Part shown: positions 41,753 to 50,051 of the stretch, piece after piece | Layout of the letters: each line of letters starts with the position of its first letter | How positions within the stretch are numbered: the first letter of the stretch is position 1 | Source of the DNA: Curtobacterium oceanosedimentum | Lineage (GTDB): Bacteria; Actinomycetota; Actinomycetes; Actinomycetales; Microbacteriaceae | Assembly: GCF_020297365.1 (NCBI RefSeq) | Contig: NZ_JAIXIG010000029.1 | Span: 1 to 53,453, forward strand | Reading direction: 5' to 3' | DNA: 53,453 bases | Made by a program: the position numbers and the translations under genes | The notes under the pieces: generated by a model | The model's database searches: none | Told to the model about the DNA's origin: nothing | What the model saw: the letters and a program-made list of their open reading frames with translations, nothing else

Positions 41753-42631
41753 TCAGTCGTCGGCCGCGCGGGCCGCGTCGAGACGGGCGACGTCGTCCGG
41801 GCCGAGCTTGATGGTCGGGGCCGTCGCCGAGTCGAGGATGGACTGCGGGCGCGACGCACCGGGGATCGGCACGACCACGTCGCTCTTCTGCAGCTCCCAC
41901 GCGAGGGCGATCACCTGCGGGGTGACGCCGCGGTCACGGGCGATGTACGCGAAGTCCTCGAACGCCGTGCCGAGGTCGGCCGCGCTGCCGATGCCGCCGA
42001 GCGGGCTCCACGGCAGGAACGCGATGCCGAGCTCGTCGCACAGTTCGAGCTCCGGTTCGCTCGACCGGAACTTCGGCGAGTACTGGTTCTGCACCGATGC
42101 CAGGCGTCCGCCGAGCACCTCGTTCGCGGTGCGGATCTGGTCCGGGTCGGCGTTCGAGATGCCGGCCATGCGGATGACGCCCTCGTCGAGCAGCTCCGCG
42201 AGCGCCCCGACCGAGTCGGCGTAGGGCACCGCGGGGTCCGGACGGTGGAACTGGTACAACCCGATCGACTCGACGCCGAGCCGCTTCGCCGAGGCCTTCG
42301 CGGCCTCCTTCAGGTACTCCGGGTGGCCGTTCTGCGTCCAGCCGCCCGCCTCGGGGCGCAGGTGACCGCCCTTCGTGGCGATGAGCACGGCCGAGGTGTC
42401 GTCGTGGTACTCCCGCACGGCACGGGCGATGAGCTCCTCGTTGTGCCCGACCTCGTCGGCACCGCCCACGTGGTACGCGTCGGCGGTGTCGATGAGCGTG
42501 ACGCCCGCTTCGAGCGCCGCGTGGATGGTCGCGATGGCCTGTCGTTCGTCGGGCCGGCCCTCGATCGACATGGGCATGCCGCCCAGTCCGATGGCGCCGA
42601 CCGACACGTCTCCGATGACTCGTTGCTTCAT
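41753..42631 (-). CDS. Aldo/keto reductase
   Basis: A 292-residue AKR oxidoreductase. Catalytic Asp and Tyr in LIDTADAYHVGG, Lys in IATKGGHLRP, His in QFHRPDP; NADPH-binding end VPIPGASRPQSI. The substrate is unknown. The ATG at 42631 (MKQRVIG) is preferred over 42655. It follows the small membrane gene on the same strand by 54 bases. Confidence 0.9.
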   Translation of the reverse strand: MKQRVIGDVSVGAIGLGGMPMSIEGRPDERQAIATIHAALEAGVTLIDTADAYHVGGADEVGHNEELIARAVREYHDDTSAVLIATKGGHLRPEAGGWTQNGHPEYLKEAAKASAKRLGVESIGLYQFHRPDPAVPYADSVGALAELLDEGVIRMAGISNADPDQIRTANEVLGGRLASVQNQYSPKFRSSEPELELCDELGIAFLPWSPLGGIGSAADLGTAFEDFAYIARDRGVTPQVIALAWELQKSDVVVPIPGASRPQSILDSATAPTIKLGPDDVARLDAARAADD

Positions 42632-42685
42632 CGGCCCAGCATGCGCCGCGGGCACGGACGCACGCTCAGGCGGGGTCGGCCGGGC

Positions 42686-43159
42686 TCAGGCGCTGGCCGC
42701 CGACACCGACGAGGACGACCCGGCGCCGCTGTCGACGGCGTCGGCGAACACGACGCCACCCCAGGCGATGACGACGATCGCGAGCACGAAGCCGATCGCG
42801 GCGATCCACCACGACGGCTTCCGACGGATCCACGCACCGATCGACAGCACGATCGTCGCGGCCCCGAGCACGAACGCACCCCCGACCGCGATGGCCGCAC
42901 CGCCGATCGCCCCGCCGGGGGTGCACCCGGCCTCGGCGTCGCACGAGGCGGTGACCGACGCGACCGCGACGATGCCGACCACCGCGGTGACGACCGTCAT
43001 CACGGCGCCGAACACCAGCAGCAGCACCGTGGAGATCCGGTCGGCGAGCTTCGCCGGCGGGAACAGCGTGGTGCCGCCGCGCTCCCACTCGGCGCGCTGC
43101 GCGTCGGAGGGACCGGGGGAGGACTGCGGCGGGCGGCCGGGGACGTTGGACCAGGTCAT
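42686..43159 (-). CDS. Three-helix membrane protein, unknown function
   Basis: A 157-residue protein. A polar Pro/Ser-rich N-terminus with RAEWERGGTTLFPPAKLADR (about 22-41), three hydrophobic segments (about 42-69, 84-112, 119-142), two Cys residues between the first two, and a Ser/Ala tail. I do not recognise a function, though the N-terminal motif looks like one of the DUF families common in Microbacteriaceae. It starts 10 bases after the CitE-like gene stop. Confidence 0.75.
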   Translation of the reverse strand: MTWSNVPGRPPQSSPGPSDAQRAEWERGGTTLFPPAKLADRISTVLLLVFGAVMTVVTAVVGIVAVASVTASCDAEAGCTPGGAIGGAAIAVGGAFVLGAATIVLSIGAWIRRKPSWWIAAIGFVLAIVVIAWGGVVFADAVDSGAGSSSSVSAASA

Positions 43160-43169
43160 GGGTGCAGTC

Positions 43170-44042
43170 CTACCGCGCCTCGACCCCGAACGCCTGTGCG
43201 AGGCGCTGGATCTTCTGGGCCCGGCCCAGGCGCGGCAGGTCGGAACCGTCGCGGATGACCCCGCCGCGCGCGTCGAAGTCGTCGAGGAAGTCCTGCGCCC
43301 AGGCCACGTCGGTCGGCGTGGGCGAGATGACCTCGTTGATCACCGGCAGCTGCTCGGTGTCCAGGCAGAGCTTGCCGGTCAGGCCGAGCGACACCGCCAC
43401 CTGCGACTGCTCGCGCAGGATGGGGTGCGACGAGCCCACCGTCGGGCCGTCGATCGGGCCGGGCAGGTCGCCCACGCGCGAGGCGACGACGAGCCTCGAC
43501 CGCGGGTACGCCATCGCCAGGGTGTCCGCGCTCGTGCCGGTGTCGCGGCGGTAGTCCCCGGAGCCGAAGGCCAGGCGGAACGCACCCTGCGCCTTCGCGA
43601 TGGAGACCGACTCCTCGATGCCCACCGCGGACTCGACCAGGGCGATCACGGGGGTCTGCCCGCCCAGCCGGTGCCAGGTGTCGGTGACCTGCGCGGGGGA
43701 CTCGGTCTTCGCGAGCATGACGCCCTGCAGGCCCGGCAGGCCGCGGAGCTCCTCGACGTCTTCGGCCCAGAAGTCGGTGGTGACGTCGTTGATCCGGACC
43801 CAGGCCTCGCCGCCGCCGGCCAGCCACGCGGCGACCCCTTGTCGGGCGGAGGGCTTCGCGGCCGGGTCGACGGCGTCCTCGATGTCCAGGATGATCTGGT
43901 CGGCACGGGACCGCTGCGACTTCTCGAAGCGGTCGGTCGCGGTGCCGGAGACGAGCAACCAGGAGCGCGAGATCTCGGCGGGGACCGATCGACGCCGGTT
44001 CGGCGTGGGGGCGGACGGTGTGGTGCGGTCGTCGATGGCCAT
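43170..44042 (-). CDS. CitE-like HpcH/HpaI aldolase-citrate lyase family protein
   Basis: A 290-residue CoA-ester lyase-like enzyme. Blocks: SWLLVSGTATDRFEKS (26-41), ADQIILDIEDAVDP (47-60), substrate/metal site GVMLAKTES and ALVESAVGIE, and GSGDYRRDTGT. The metal-binding Glu and Asp are present. No citrate lyase alpha or gamma subunit is near, so it is a stand-alone CitE-like protein acting on an unidentified acyl-CoA. The ATG at 44042 is chosen; the longer frame upstream is antisense to the helicase-like gene. Confidence 0.88.
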   Translation of the reverse strand: MAIDDRTTPSAPTPNRRRSVPAEISRSWLLVSGTATDRFEKSQRSRADQIILDIEDAVDPAAKPSARQGVAAWLAGGGEAWVRINDVTTDFWAEDVEELRGLPGLQGVMLAKTESPAQVTDTWHRLGGQTPVIALVESAVGIEESVSIAKAQGAFRLAFGSGDYRRDTGTSADTLAMAYPRSRLVVASRVGDLPGPIDGPTVGSSHPILREQSQVAVSLGLTGKLCLDTEQLPVINEVISPTPTDVAWAQDFLDDFDARGGVIRDGSDLPRLGRAQKIQRLAQAFGVEAR

Positions 44043-44189
44043 GCCCCGTTGGTACCACATCGGACGCGACGCGCGCCGTCTGCACGCGGAAACCCCGAAA
44101 CCTCGGTTCATTGCCAGAGACGCCGTCCGGTTCCGCCTACAGTGTCGGATGTGTGGCGAGCGGACAGGGCGACCGACGGTGAGGACGAC

Positions 44190-47100
44190 GTGAACGACGA
44201 CGTCCCCGTCGAGGGTGCCCAGGAGCACGCCGACGACGACCAGGGGGACCAGGACGACCGACGGGGACAGCAGGAAGAGCGCGCCGTGACGGACGAACCG
44301 GACCGGACCCTGCGACCCGAGCTGCAGCTCACGAGCCCGCAGGCGATCAGCCTGGGCGATCCGCGCCTCCAGGCCGGCAACGCGGCGGAGCCGACGTGGG
44401 ACGGCTGGCGCACCCAGCTGACCGGGGTCGGCGGCACCAGCCCGCTCACGCACTTCAGCGACCACCCGCGGGCCCGCATCGAGCTGTCCACCACGCACCC
44501 CGGCGGCCTCGCGCAGTTCATCACCGGCAAGACGACCCTGCTGTCCAGCCTGATCCGCGACGAGGTGGCGCTCCGCGCCGCCCGCGTGGCCGCCGGACAC
44601 GTCGAGGCGAAGGGCACCGAGCTCGCCACCGTGCGCGGGATCGACGCCGTGAAGCTCGGCATCGGCATGGCCGACTGGCAGCACGGCGACGAGCAGTTCC
44701 GCGGCCCGGTGCTCCTGCGCCCCCTGGCGATCCGCCGGCACGGCCGCGACTTCGAGGTCCGGCTGCTCGGCGAGCCGGTGCTCAACCCGGGCCTCGCCGA
44801 CGCGCTGCACGAGCAGTTCGGGGTCATCCTCGACGCGCAGTCCTTCGTGGCGCTCGCGCAGCAGGACGGCTCCTTCACGCCGAACCCGGTCATCGACCGC
44901 CTGCGCGGCCTGACCGCGCACATCCCGGGATTCTCGGTGTACGCACGCCTCGTGGTGTCCACCTTCGCCGAGGTCGCGACCGGCATGGTCGAGGACACCG
45001 GCGACCTGTCGCACCCCGTGCTCGACGCCCTGGCCGGCAACCCGAGCGCGAAGTGGCAGGTCGAGCAGTCGTACCACCCGGTCGAGCAGACCCCGTCGGA
45101 CGAGCGCAGCCCCGAGACCGACACGCTGCTGCTCGACGCCGACGACGAGCAGGAGAACGTGATCGCGCAGATCGCGGCCGGCAACTCCATCGTCGTGAAG
45201 ACCCTGCCGGGCACGGGCGGCACGCAGACCATCGTGAACGCCCTCGGCGGACTCGTCGCCGCGAACAAGCGCGTGCTCGTCGTCAGCCCGCGCCGCGCGA
45301 CCCTCCGTGGGATCGCCGCCCGCTTCGGCGAGGTCCAGCTGCCCGGCGTCGCGGTGACGCCGTCGACCCTGCGCCGTGACGTCGTCCGGGCCATCGCCCG
45401 CAACGAGAAGGCCGCGCGACCGAACCTGCGCGAGGTCGACGACGCCCTCGTCCGTCTCCGCAAGGTGCTCACCGACTACCGCGGCTCGCTCACCCGCAAG
45501 GACGCCGACTTCGGCGTCTCGGTGCTCGACTGCCTGGTCGAGCTCTCGCGGCTGTCCCTGCTGCCGGTGCCGCCGTCGACGACCGCACGCCTGTCACGCA
45601 CCTCGGTGGCGAGCATGGTCGAGGGTCGCTCCCGCGTCGCCGAGACCATGGTCAGCGCCGCCAACCTCGGTGAGTTCCGCTACGGCCCCGACGACTCGCC
45701 CTGGTACGGCGCGAAGTTCTCGTCGAGCGACGGCGCCCAGCGCGCCCACCGCATCGCGAAGGACCTGGACGCCGACGGCCTGCCCACGCTGCTCCGCCGC
45801 GCTCACGACCTGGTGGCGACGACCCACATGCGGCAGTTCACGACGATCAACGAGCTCGGCATCTACCTGCGTCTGCTCACCGAGATCCGGGACACGCTCG
45901 ACCGGTTCCTGCCGGTGGTGTTCGACCGCTCGGTGTCCGAGCTCGTGGCCGCCACCGCACCCCGCGGCGAGGGCGCCCCGATGTCGTCGACGAACCGCCG
46001 CCGGCTCAAGAAGCTCGCCCGCGAGTACGTCCGCCCGGGCGTGCACGTCTCCGACCTGCACGAGGCCCTGACCCGCGTGCAGCAGCAGCGCGTGCTGTGG
46101 CAGCGCTACGTCGCCGCCGGCGTGAACCCCGAGGTGCCCACCGGCATCGCGGACGTGCAGGTGCTGTTCTCGAACGTCGCCGAGGACCTCGCGCGCCTGG
46201 ACGAACCGCTGGGCCGCACCGACCGCGACCGCCAGCTCGCCAACACGCCCGTCGACCAGCTCGTGCCGACCGTCGCCGAGCTCGCCGCCGAGTCCGACGT
46301 CCTGCACAACCTGCAGGAGCGCACCGAGCTCATGCAGACGCTCCGCGACCTGCAGCTCGAGCCGCTCATCACCGACCTGGCGAACCGGCACGTGCCGGAC
46401 GTGCAGGTGCCCGCCGAACTCGAACTCGCCTGGTGGCAGTCCGCGCTCGAGACGATGCTCGAGTCCGACCGCGCCCTGCTCGGCGCCAACACGGACATGC
46501 TCGACCGGGTCGAGGCCGACTTCCGCCTGGTCGACGACGCCCACGCCGCCGGCGTCTCGCAGGGGCTGGCGTGGCAGCTCGCCGAGAACTGGAAGGTCGG
46601 TCTCGTCGACTGGCCGGACGAGGCGACGGCGCTCAAGACGCAGCTGCGCGAGGGTGCGATCACCTCACGGCTGCTGCAGGACTCGGCGCCACACCTGTCC
46701 CGGTCGATCGCACCGGTCTGGCTCGCGAGCCCGTACGAGGTCTCGCAGATCGCCGACACCATGCCGTTCGACACCGTGATCCTGGTGGACGCCGGTGCCG
46801 TGACGATCGCCGAGACCGTCGGCGCCGTCCGTCGAGCCCGGCAGACCGTCGTGTTCGGTGACCCGGTCACGCAGACCCCGTCGCCGTTCCGCATCGCGGT
46901 CGACCCCGAGCACCGCGCCCTGCAGGTCGACGAGGGCACGCTCGACGCGTTCCACGCCGACTCCGCACTGGCCAAGCTGTCGACGCTGCTGCCGACCCTG
47001 TCGCTCACGCGCTCGTACCGCGCCGGCGGCGAGGACCTGGCCGAGCTCGTCAACCGTCGCTTCTACGGCGGCCGGATCGAGTCGCTGCCCTGGGCCGGTT

Positions 47101-48008
47101 CGTTCCTGGGCCACGGCTCGATCGCGCTCGACTACGTCAGCGACGGCAAGGCCGTGCCCGACCCCGAGTCCGGTGCGGTGGAGAGCGTCGACGCCGAGGT
47201 GGACCGCGTGGTCCGGCTCGTCCTCGACCACGCCCGCACCCGTCCGACCGAGTCCCTCATGGTCATCACCGCGTCGGCGAAGCACGCCGTCCGCGTCGAG
47301 CAGGCCGTGCTCACCGCCGCCCAGGGCCACAAGGACCTGACCGAGTTCGTCATCGGCGACCGCGCCGAGCCGTTCATCGTGGCGACGCTCGAGCAGTCGG
47401 TGGCGCAGAGCCGCGACCGCGTCGTGTTCTCCATCGGCTACGGCCGGACCCCGCACGGCCGTGTGCTGCGCGACTTCGGTCCGCTCGGCAAGCCCGGCGG
47501 TGAGCGGCTGCTCGCGGTCGCCATGACGCGCGCGCGCCGGTCGATGGTCATCGTGACCTGCTTCCAGCCGTCGGACATCGAGGCCGAGCGGATGGGTCAC
47601 GGCACCGTCGCCCTCGCCGAGATCCTGGCCGAGGTGCGTGCGCGCACGACGGCCGAGTACGTGCCGGACGACTCCGACCCGCTGCTCGTCGACCTGGCCC
47701 GGCGCCTCGAGATGCGCGGCATCCCGGTCGCGCTCGGCCACCGCGGCAAGCTCGGCCTGGTCGCCGCGCACGGCGGGGTCTGCGTGACGATCGAGACCGA
47801 CGCGTCGCTGGTGAAGGGCTCGCTGCGGGAGTCGCTGCGCCTGCGCCCCGAGGTGCTCCGCCGACTCGGCTGGCACTACGTGCGCGTGCACGCGTTCCAG
47901 CTGTTCTCCGACCCGGACCGCGTCGCGAACACCGTCGCCGCCGTGCTCGGTGTCGACCGCGGGGCCACGCAGGAGATCTCGATCCCCCCGATCCCCGCAC
48001 GCCGGTGA
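44190..48008 (+). CDS. DUF4011/SF1 helicase-like protein with altered ATPase motifs
   Basis: A 1272-residue protein. Acidic tail 1-45; DUF4011-like domain about 68-215 (WRTQLTGVGG, GIDAVKLGIGMADW); SF1 core about 320-1130; MTES_1575-like nuclease fold about 1170-1250. Motif for motif it follows DUF4011 helicases, but Walker A reads LPGTGGTQT, with Gly344 for the essential Lys, and Walker B reads VILVDAGA, with Ala for Glu of the DE pair. Motif V is also changed (LEQSVAQSRD). SYRAGGEDL and AMTRARRS remain. The nuclease fold keeps IETD but loses the first Asp. The long intact frame argues for use as a non-catalytic protein. The GTG at 44190 follows GTGAGGA; GTG 44142, 44151 and 44286 are alternatives. 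Confidence 0.85.
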   Translation: MNDDVPVEGAQEHADDDQGDQDDRRGQQEERAVTDEPDRTLRPELQLTSPQAISLGDPRLQAGNAAEPTWDGWRTQLTGVGGTSPLTHFSDHPRARIELSTTHPGGLAQFITGKTTLLSSLIRDEVALRAARVAAGHVEAKGTELATVRGIDAVKLGIGMADWQHGDEQFRGPVLLRPLAIRRHGRDFEVRLLGEPVLNPGLADALHEQFGVILDAQSFVALAQQDGSFTPNPVIDRLRGLTAHIPGFSVYARLVVSTFAEVATGMVEDTGDLSHPVLDALAGNPSAKWQVEQSYHPVEQTPSDERSPETDTLLLDADDEQENVIAQIAAGNSIVVKTLPGTGGTQTIVNALGGLVAANKRVLVVSPRRATLRGIAARFGEVQLPGVAVTPSTLRRDVVRAIARNEKAARPNLREVDDALVRLRKVLTDYRGSLTRKDADFGVSVLDCLVELSRLSLLPVPPSTTARLSRTSVASMVEGRSRVAETMVSAANLGEFRYGPDDSPWYGAKFSSSDGAQRAHRIAKDLDADGLPTLLRRAHDLVATTHMRQFTTINELGIYLRLLTEIRDTLDRFLPVVFDRSVSELVAATAPRGEGAPMSSTNRRRLKKLAREYVRPGVHVSDLHEALTRVQQQRVLWQRYVAAGVNPEVPTGIADVQVLFSNVAEDLARLDEPLGRTDRDRQLANTPVDQLVPTVAELAAESDVLHNLQERTELMQTLRDLQLEPLITDLANRHVPDVQVPAELELAWWQSALETMLESDRALLGANTDMLDRVEADFRLVDDAHAAGVSQGLAWQLAENWKVGLVDWPDEATALKTQLREGAITSRLLQDSAPHLSRSIAPVWLASPYEVSQIADTMPFDTVILVDAGAVTIAETVGAVRRARQTVVFGDPVTQTPSPFRIAVDPEHRALQVDEGTLDAFHADSALAKLSTLLPTLSLTRSYRAGGEDLAELVNRRFYGGRIESLPWAGSFLGHGSIALDYVSDGKAVPDPESGAVESVDAEVDRVVRLVLDHARTRPTESLMVITASAKHAVRVEQAVLTAAQGHKDLTEFVIGDRAEPFIVATLEQSVAQSRDRVVFSIGYGRTPHGRVLRDFGPLGKPGGERLLAVAMTRARRSMVIVTCFQPSDIEAERMGHGTVALAEILAEVRARTTAEYVPDDSDPLLVDLARRLEMRGIPVALGHRGKLGLVAAHGGVCVTIETDASLVKGSLRESLRLRPEVLRRLGWHYVRVHAFQLFSDPDRVANTVAAVLGVDRGATQEISIPPIPARR

Positions 48009-48114
48009 CCACGCAGGATCTCGATCCCCGCGTGCCCGTCATCGGCCCCGCACGCCGGTGACCACGCAGGATCTCGATCCCCGCGTGCCCGTCATCGGCC
48101 CCGCACGCCGGTGA
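48009..48114 (+). repeat. 53-bp tandem repeat of the helicase-like gene's 3' end
   Basis: Two identical 53-base copies (48009-48061, 48062-48114, starting CCACGCAGGATCTCGATCCC) follow a 44-base degenerate copy that is the gene's own last codons (47965-48008). Each full copy ends GCACGCCGGTGA and holds a GTG-started, TGA-ended 18-codon frame (48005-48061, 48058-48114) overlapping the next by GTGA. Confidence 0.95.
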
Positions 48115-48410
48115 CGGCCCGGCCGAGCCGCCGGGCCTCGCGGCCCGCCGGTCCGGTGACGCCGGAGACCGACCAGCTGGTGGGGTCGTGGACGCGGGCC
48201 GACGACGCGTCGTCAGCCGCGCCTCCCGTTCGCCCCACCGCTGACGGAGGCGAGACGGACACCCCGTCGGGAGGCCCGGTGCGGCGCCGCAGGCGCGTCA
48301 CCACCCAGCCGGTGGCGGGCTACGACCCGGCACCGCCGCCGGAACCGGCGCGGCACCGCGACGGCGAGAACGACGACCAGCTCCGGCGCGACGTCCCCCC
48401 GCACTGGTAA
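48111..48410 (+). CDS. Hydrophilic hypothetical protein
   Basis: A 99-residue Pro/Arg/Asp-rich, probably disordered protein (MTARPSRRASRPAG to QLRRDVPPHW). Its GTG start at 48111 overlaps the TGA of the last tandem repeat unit, so translation may depend on coupling through the repeats. I do not recognise it. It ends 18 bases before the pgsA-like gene. Confidence 0.5.
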   Translation: MTARPSRRASRPAGPVTPETDQLVGSWTRADDASSAAPPVRPTADGGETDTPSGGPVRRRRRVTTQPVAGYDPAPPPEPARHRDGENDDQLRRDVPPHW

Positions 48411-48414
48411 CCGG

Positions 48415-48420
48415 TAGCCT
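48415..48420 (+). promoter_or_regulatory. -10 box TAGCCT of the pgsA-like gene
   Basis: TAGCCT ends eight bases before the ATG at 48429; a short or absent leader is likely. Confidence 0.4.
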
Positions 48421-48428
48421 GACCCCTG

Positions 48429-49016
48429 ATGACTGACACCGCGCGGCAGCGCCCCGACTGGCAGACCTGGCCGAACCTGATCTCGCTGATCCGGCTGCTG
48501 CTGATCCCGGTGTTCGTGTGGCTCGTCGTCGCCGGCCACCCGGGCTGGGCGCTCGTGACGCTCGTCGTCATCGGCGTGAGCGACTGGGCGGACGGCTTCA
48601 TCGCACGCCGGTTCGACCAAGGGTCGAAGCTCGGCAAGGCGATCGACCCCGTGGCGGACCGCCTGGCGATCATCGCGACCGTGCTGTCCCTGGTGCTCGT
48701 CGGGCTGCTGCCATGGTGGGTCGTCGCCGTCGTGGTGCTGGTCGACCTGGTGCTCGTGGTCCTGTCGAGCGTGCTGTTCCACGGCAACCCGGACCTCGAC
48801 GTCACGTGGACGGGCAAGATCCGCTCGGCCCTGCTGTTCGTCGGGCTGCCGGTGCTGCTGTTCTCGGCGGTGCACACCGTCGACGAGAACGCGCCGTGGG
48901 TCCGGGTCGTGGCCCTGGTGTTCGTGTACCTCGGCACCGTGGGGCACGTGCTCGCGGGTGTGCAGTACGCGGTGGCGATGTTCGCGAAGCGCCGCGCCGC
49001 CCCCGTCGCGCGCTGA
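48429..49016 (+). CDS. CDP-alcohol phosphatidyltransferase (PgsA-like)
   Basis: A 195-residue membrane enzyme of phospholipid synthesis. The CDP-alcohol motif is complete: SDWADGFIARRFDQGSKLG then KAIDPVADRL (D-G-A-R-G-D-D pattern, about 54-82). About five helices; it starts PDWQTWPNLISLIRLLLIP, typical of phosphatidylglycerophosphate synthases, though cardiolipin or phosphatidylinositol-phosphate synthesis cannot be excluded. A double hairpin separates it from mscL. Confidence 0.9.
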   Translation: MTDTARQRPDWQTWPNLISLIRLLLIPVFVWLVVAGHPGWALVTLVVIGVSDWADGFIARRFDQGSKLGKAIDPVADRLAIIATVLSLVLVGLLPWWVVAVVVLVDLVLVVLSSVLFHGNPDLDVTWTGKIRSALLFVGLPVLLFSAVHTVDENAPWVRVVALVFVYLGTVGHVLAGVQYAVAMFAKRRAAPVAR

Positions 49017-49078
49017 CGCTGGCGGCGCTGCCGCCGCTGCCGCTGCCGCCTCTGTCGCCGGCTGCGGTCGGTGGCACA

Positions 49079-49148
49079 TGATCGCGCCCCCGAACGGGCA
49101 TCGCGCCCCGAAGAGTCGGGGCGCGATGACCGTGGCAGGGCGCGATCA
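49079..49148. terminator. Double hairpin between convergent pgsA-like and mscL genes
   Basis: ATCGCGCCCCGA (49100-49111) pairs with TCGGGGCGCGAT (49116-49127); the outer arms TGATCGCGCCC (49079-49089) and GGGCGCGATCA (49138-49148) also pair perfectly. Confidence 0.88.
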
Positions 49149-49174
49149 CGGCGCCGTCGCCGGGGACGACGCGG

Positions 49175-49675
49175 CTAGAGCTTCGTCGAGCCGCCGATGC
49201 CGGGGCCCTCGGGCGCGGTCGACGGGGCGATGTGCGCACCCGTACCGGTCCCCGTGCTGCCGGCGCTCTGCGGCCGGAGCAGGTCGCGGATCTCGAGCAG
49301 CACCTCGACGTCGGTGGGCGGGACGTCCTGCGGGGTCTGCTGCTCGTCGTTCTTGACCCGCTCGAACGCCGCCTTCTTCAGGTGGTTGACGGGCACGACG
49401 AGCGCGAAGTACACGACGGCCGCGACGATGACGAAGTTCAGCACGGCACCGATGATCGCGCCGAACAGGATCTCGGCGTTCCCGCCGGACACCGTGGGGA
49501 TCTTCACGATGAGGGCCCGATCCAGGCTCGACGCGTTGAACACGGCGCCGATGAGCGGGTTGATCAGCGCGTTGACGATCGTGGTGACGATCGCGGTGAA
49601 CGCCGCACCGATGACGACGGCGACCGCCAGGTCGATGACGTTGCCGCGGAGCAGGAACTCCTTGAAGCCCTTCAT
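49175..49675 (-). CDS. mscL: Large-conductance mechanosensitive channel
   Basis: A 166-residue MscL that releases solutes on osmotic downshock. The N-terminal MKGFKEFLLRGNVIDLAVAVVIGAAF and second helix NFVIVAAVVYFALVVPVN with KKAAFE are classic. The C-terminal tail (about 105-166) is longer than in E. coli (136 aa), with PTDVEVLLEIRDLL bundle then a Gly/Thr-rich end. AGGGA precedes the ATG at 49675. In mycobacteria mscL is also near the FmdB-like, cyclo-ligase and galU genes. Confidence 0.95.
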   Translation of the reverse strand: MKGFKEFLLRGNVIDLAVAVVIGAAFTAIVTTIVNALINPLIGAVFNASSLDRALIVKIPTVSGGNAEILFGAIIGAVLNFVIVAAVVYFALVVPVNHLKKAAFERVKNDEQQTPQDVPPTDVEVLLEIRDLLRPQSAGSTGTGTGAHIAPSTAPEGPGIGGSTKL

Positions 49676-49750
49676 GCAGGGACTCCTTCCGGGTCGAGGA
49701 CGGCCGCCGGGTGGCGACGCGCCCAACCTATCCGGGGAGCGCAGCCCTCG

Positions 49751-50050
49751 TCAGGACGCTGCGGGCTTCGGCGTGCTCGGCTTCGACTCGGTCTTCGCGG
49801 GCGTCGACGCGGACGACTTCGCGTCGGACGACGATGCCGAAGCGGACGACGACGAGCCCTCGGCCTTCGGCGTCGCGCGGGAGTCGGTGCGGTAGAAGCC
49901 GCCGCCGTTGAACGTCACGCCGACGGGGGAGAACACCTTCCGCAGCGCGCCGCCGCACACCGGGCACTCCGTCAGGGTGGCGTCGGAGAACGACTGCTTG
50001 ATGTCGAACGCGTTGTCGCACTCGGTGCAACGGTACGAGTAGGTGGGCAC
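49751..50050 (-). CDS. FmdB-type zinc-ribbon protein
   Basis: A 99-residue protein. The N-terminal zinc ribbon has CTEC (8-11) and CPVC (29-32) in MPTYSYRCTECD, then a GVTFNGGGFYRTD motif and a Ser/Ala/Lys-rich tail (about 65-99). FmdB-like proteins are proposed regulators, but the role is unclear. It begins one base after the cyclo-ligase stop, so they are co-transcribed, as in mycobacteria. Confidence 0.92.
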   Translation of the reverse strand: MPTYSYRCTECDNAFDIKQSFSDATLTECPVCGGALRKVFSPVGVTFNGGGFYRTDSRATPKAEGSSSSASASSSDAKSSASTPAKTESKPSTPKPAAS

Positions 50051-50051
50051 G

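Noticed and set aside
42375..44189. Upstream extension of the helicase-like frame, up to 1877 codons
   Set aside because: This stretch is antisense to the aldo/keto reductase, membrane protein and CitE-like genes and is Ser/Pro/Ala-rich filler. The gene more likely starts at 44190 or a nearby GTG.
48005..48114. Mini-ORFs of the 53-bp repeat as independent protein genes
   Set aside because: Eighteen codons with no ribosome site; described as a repeat with possible coupling rather than as genes.
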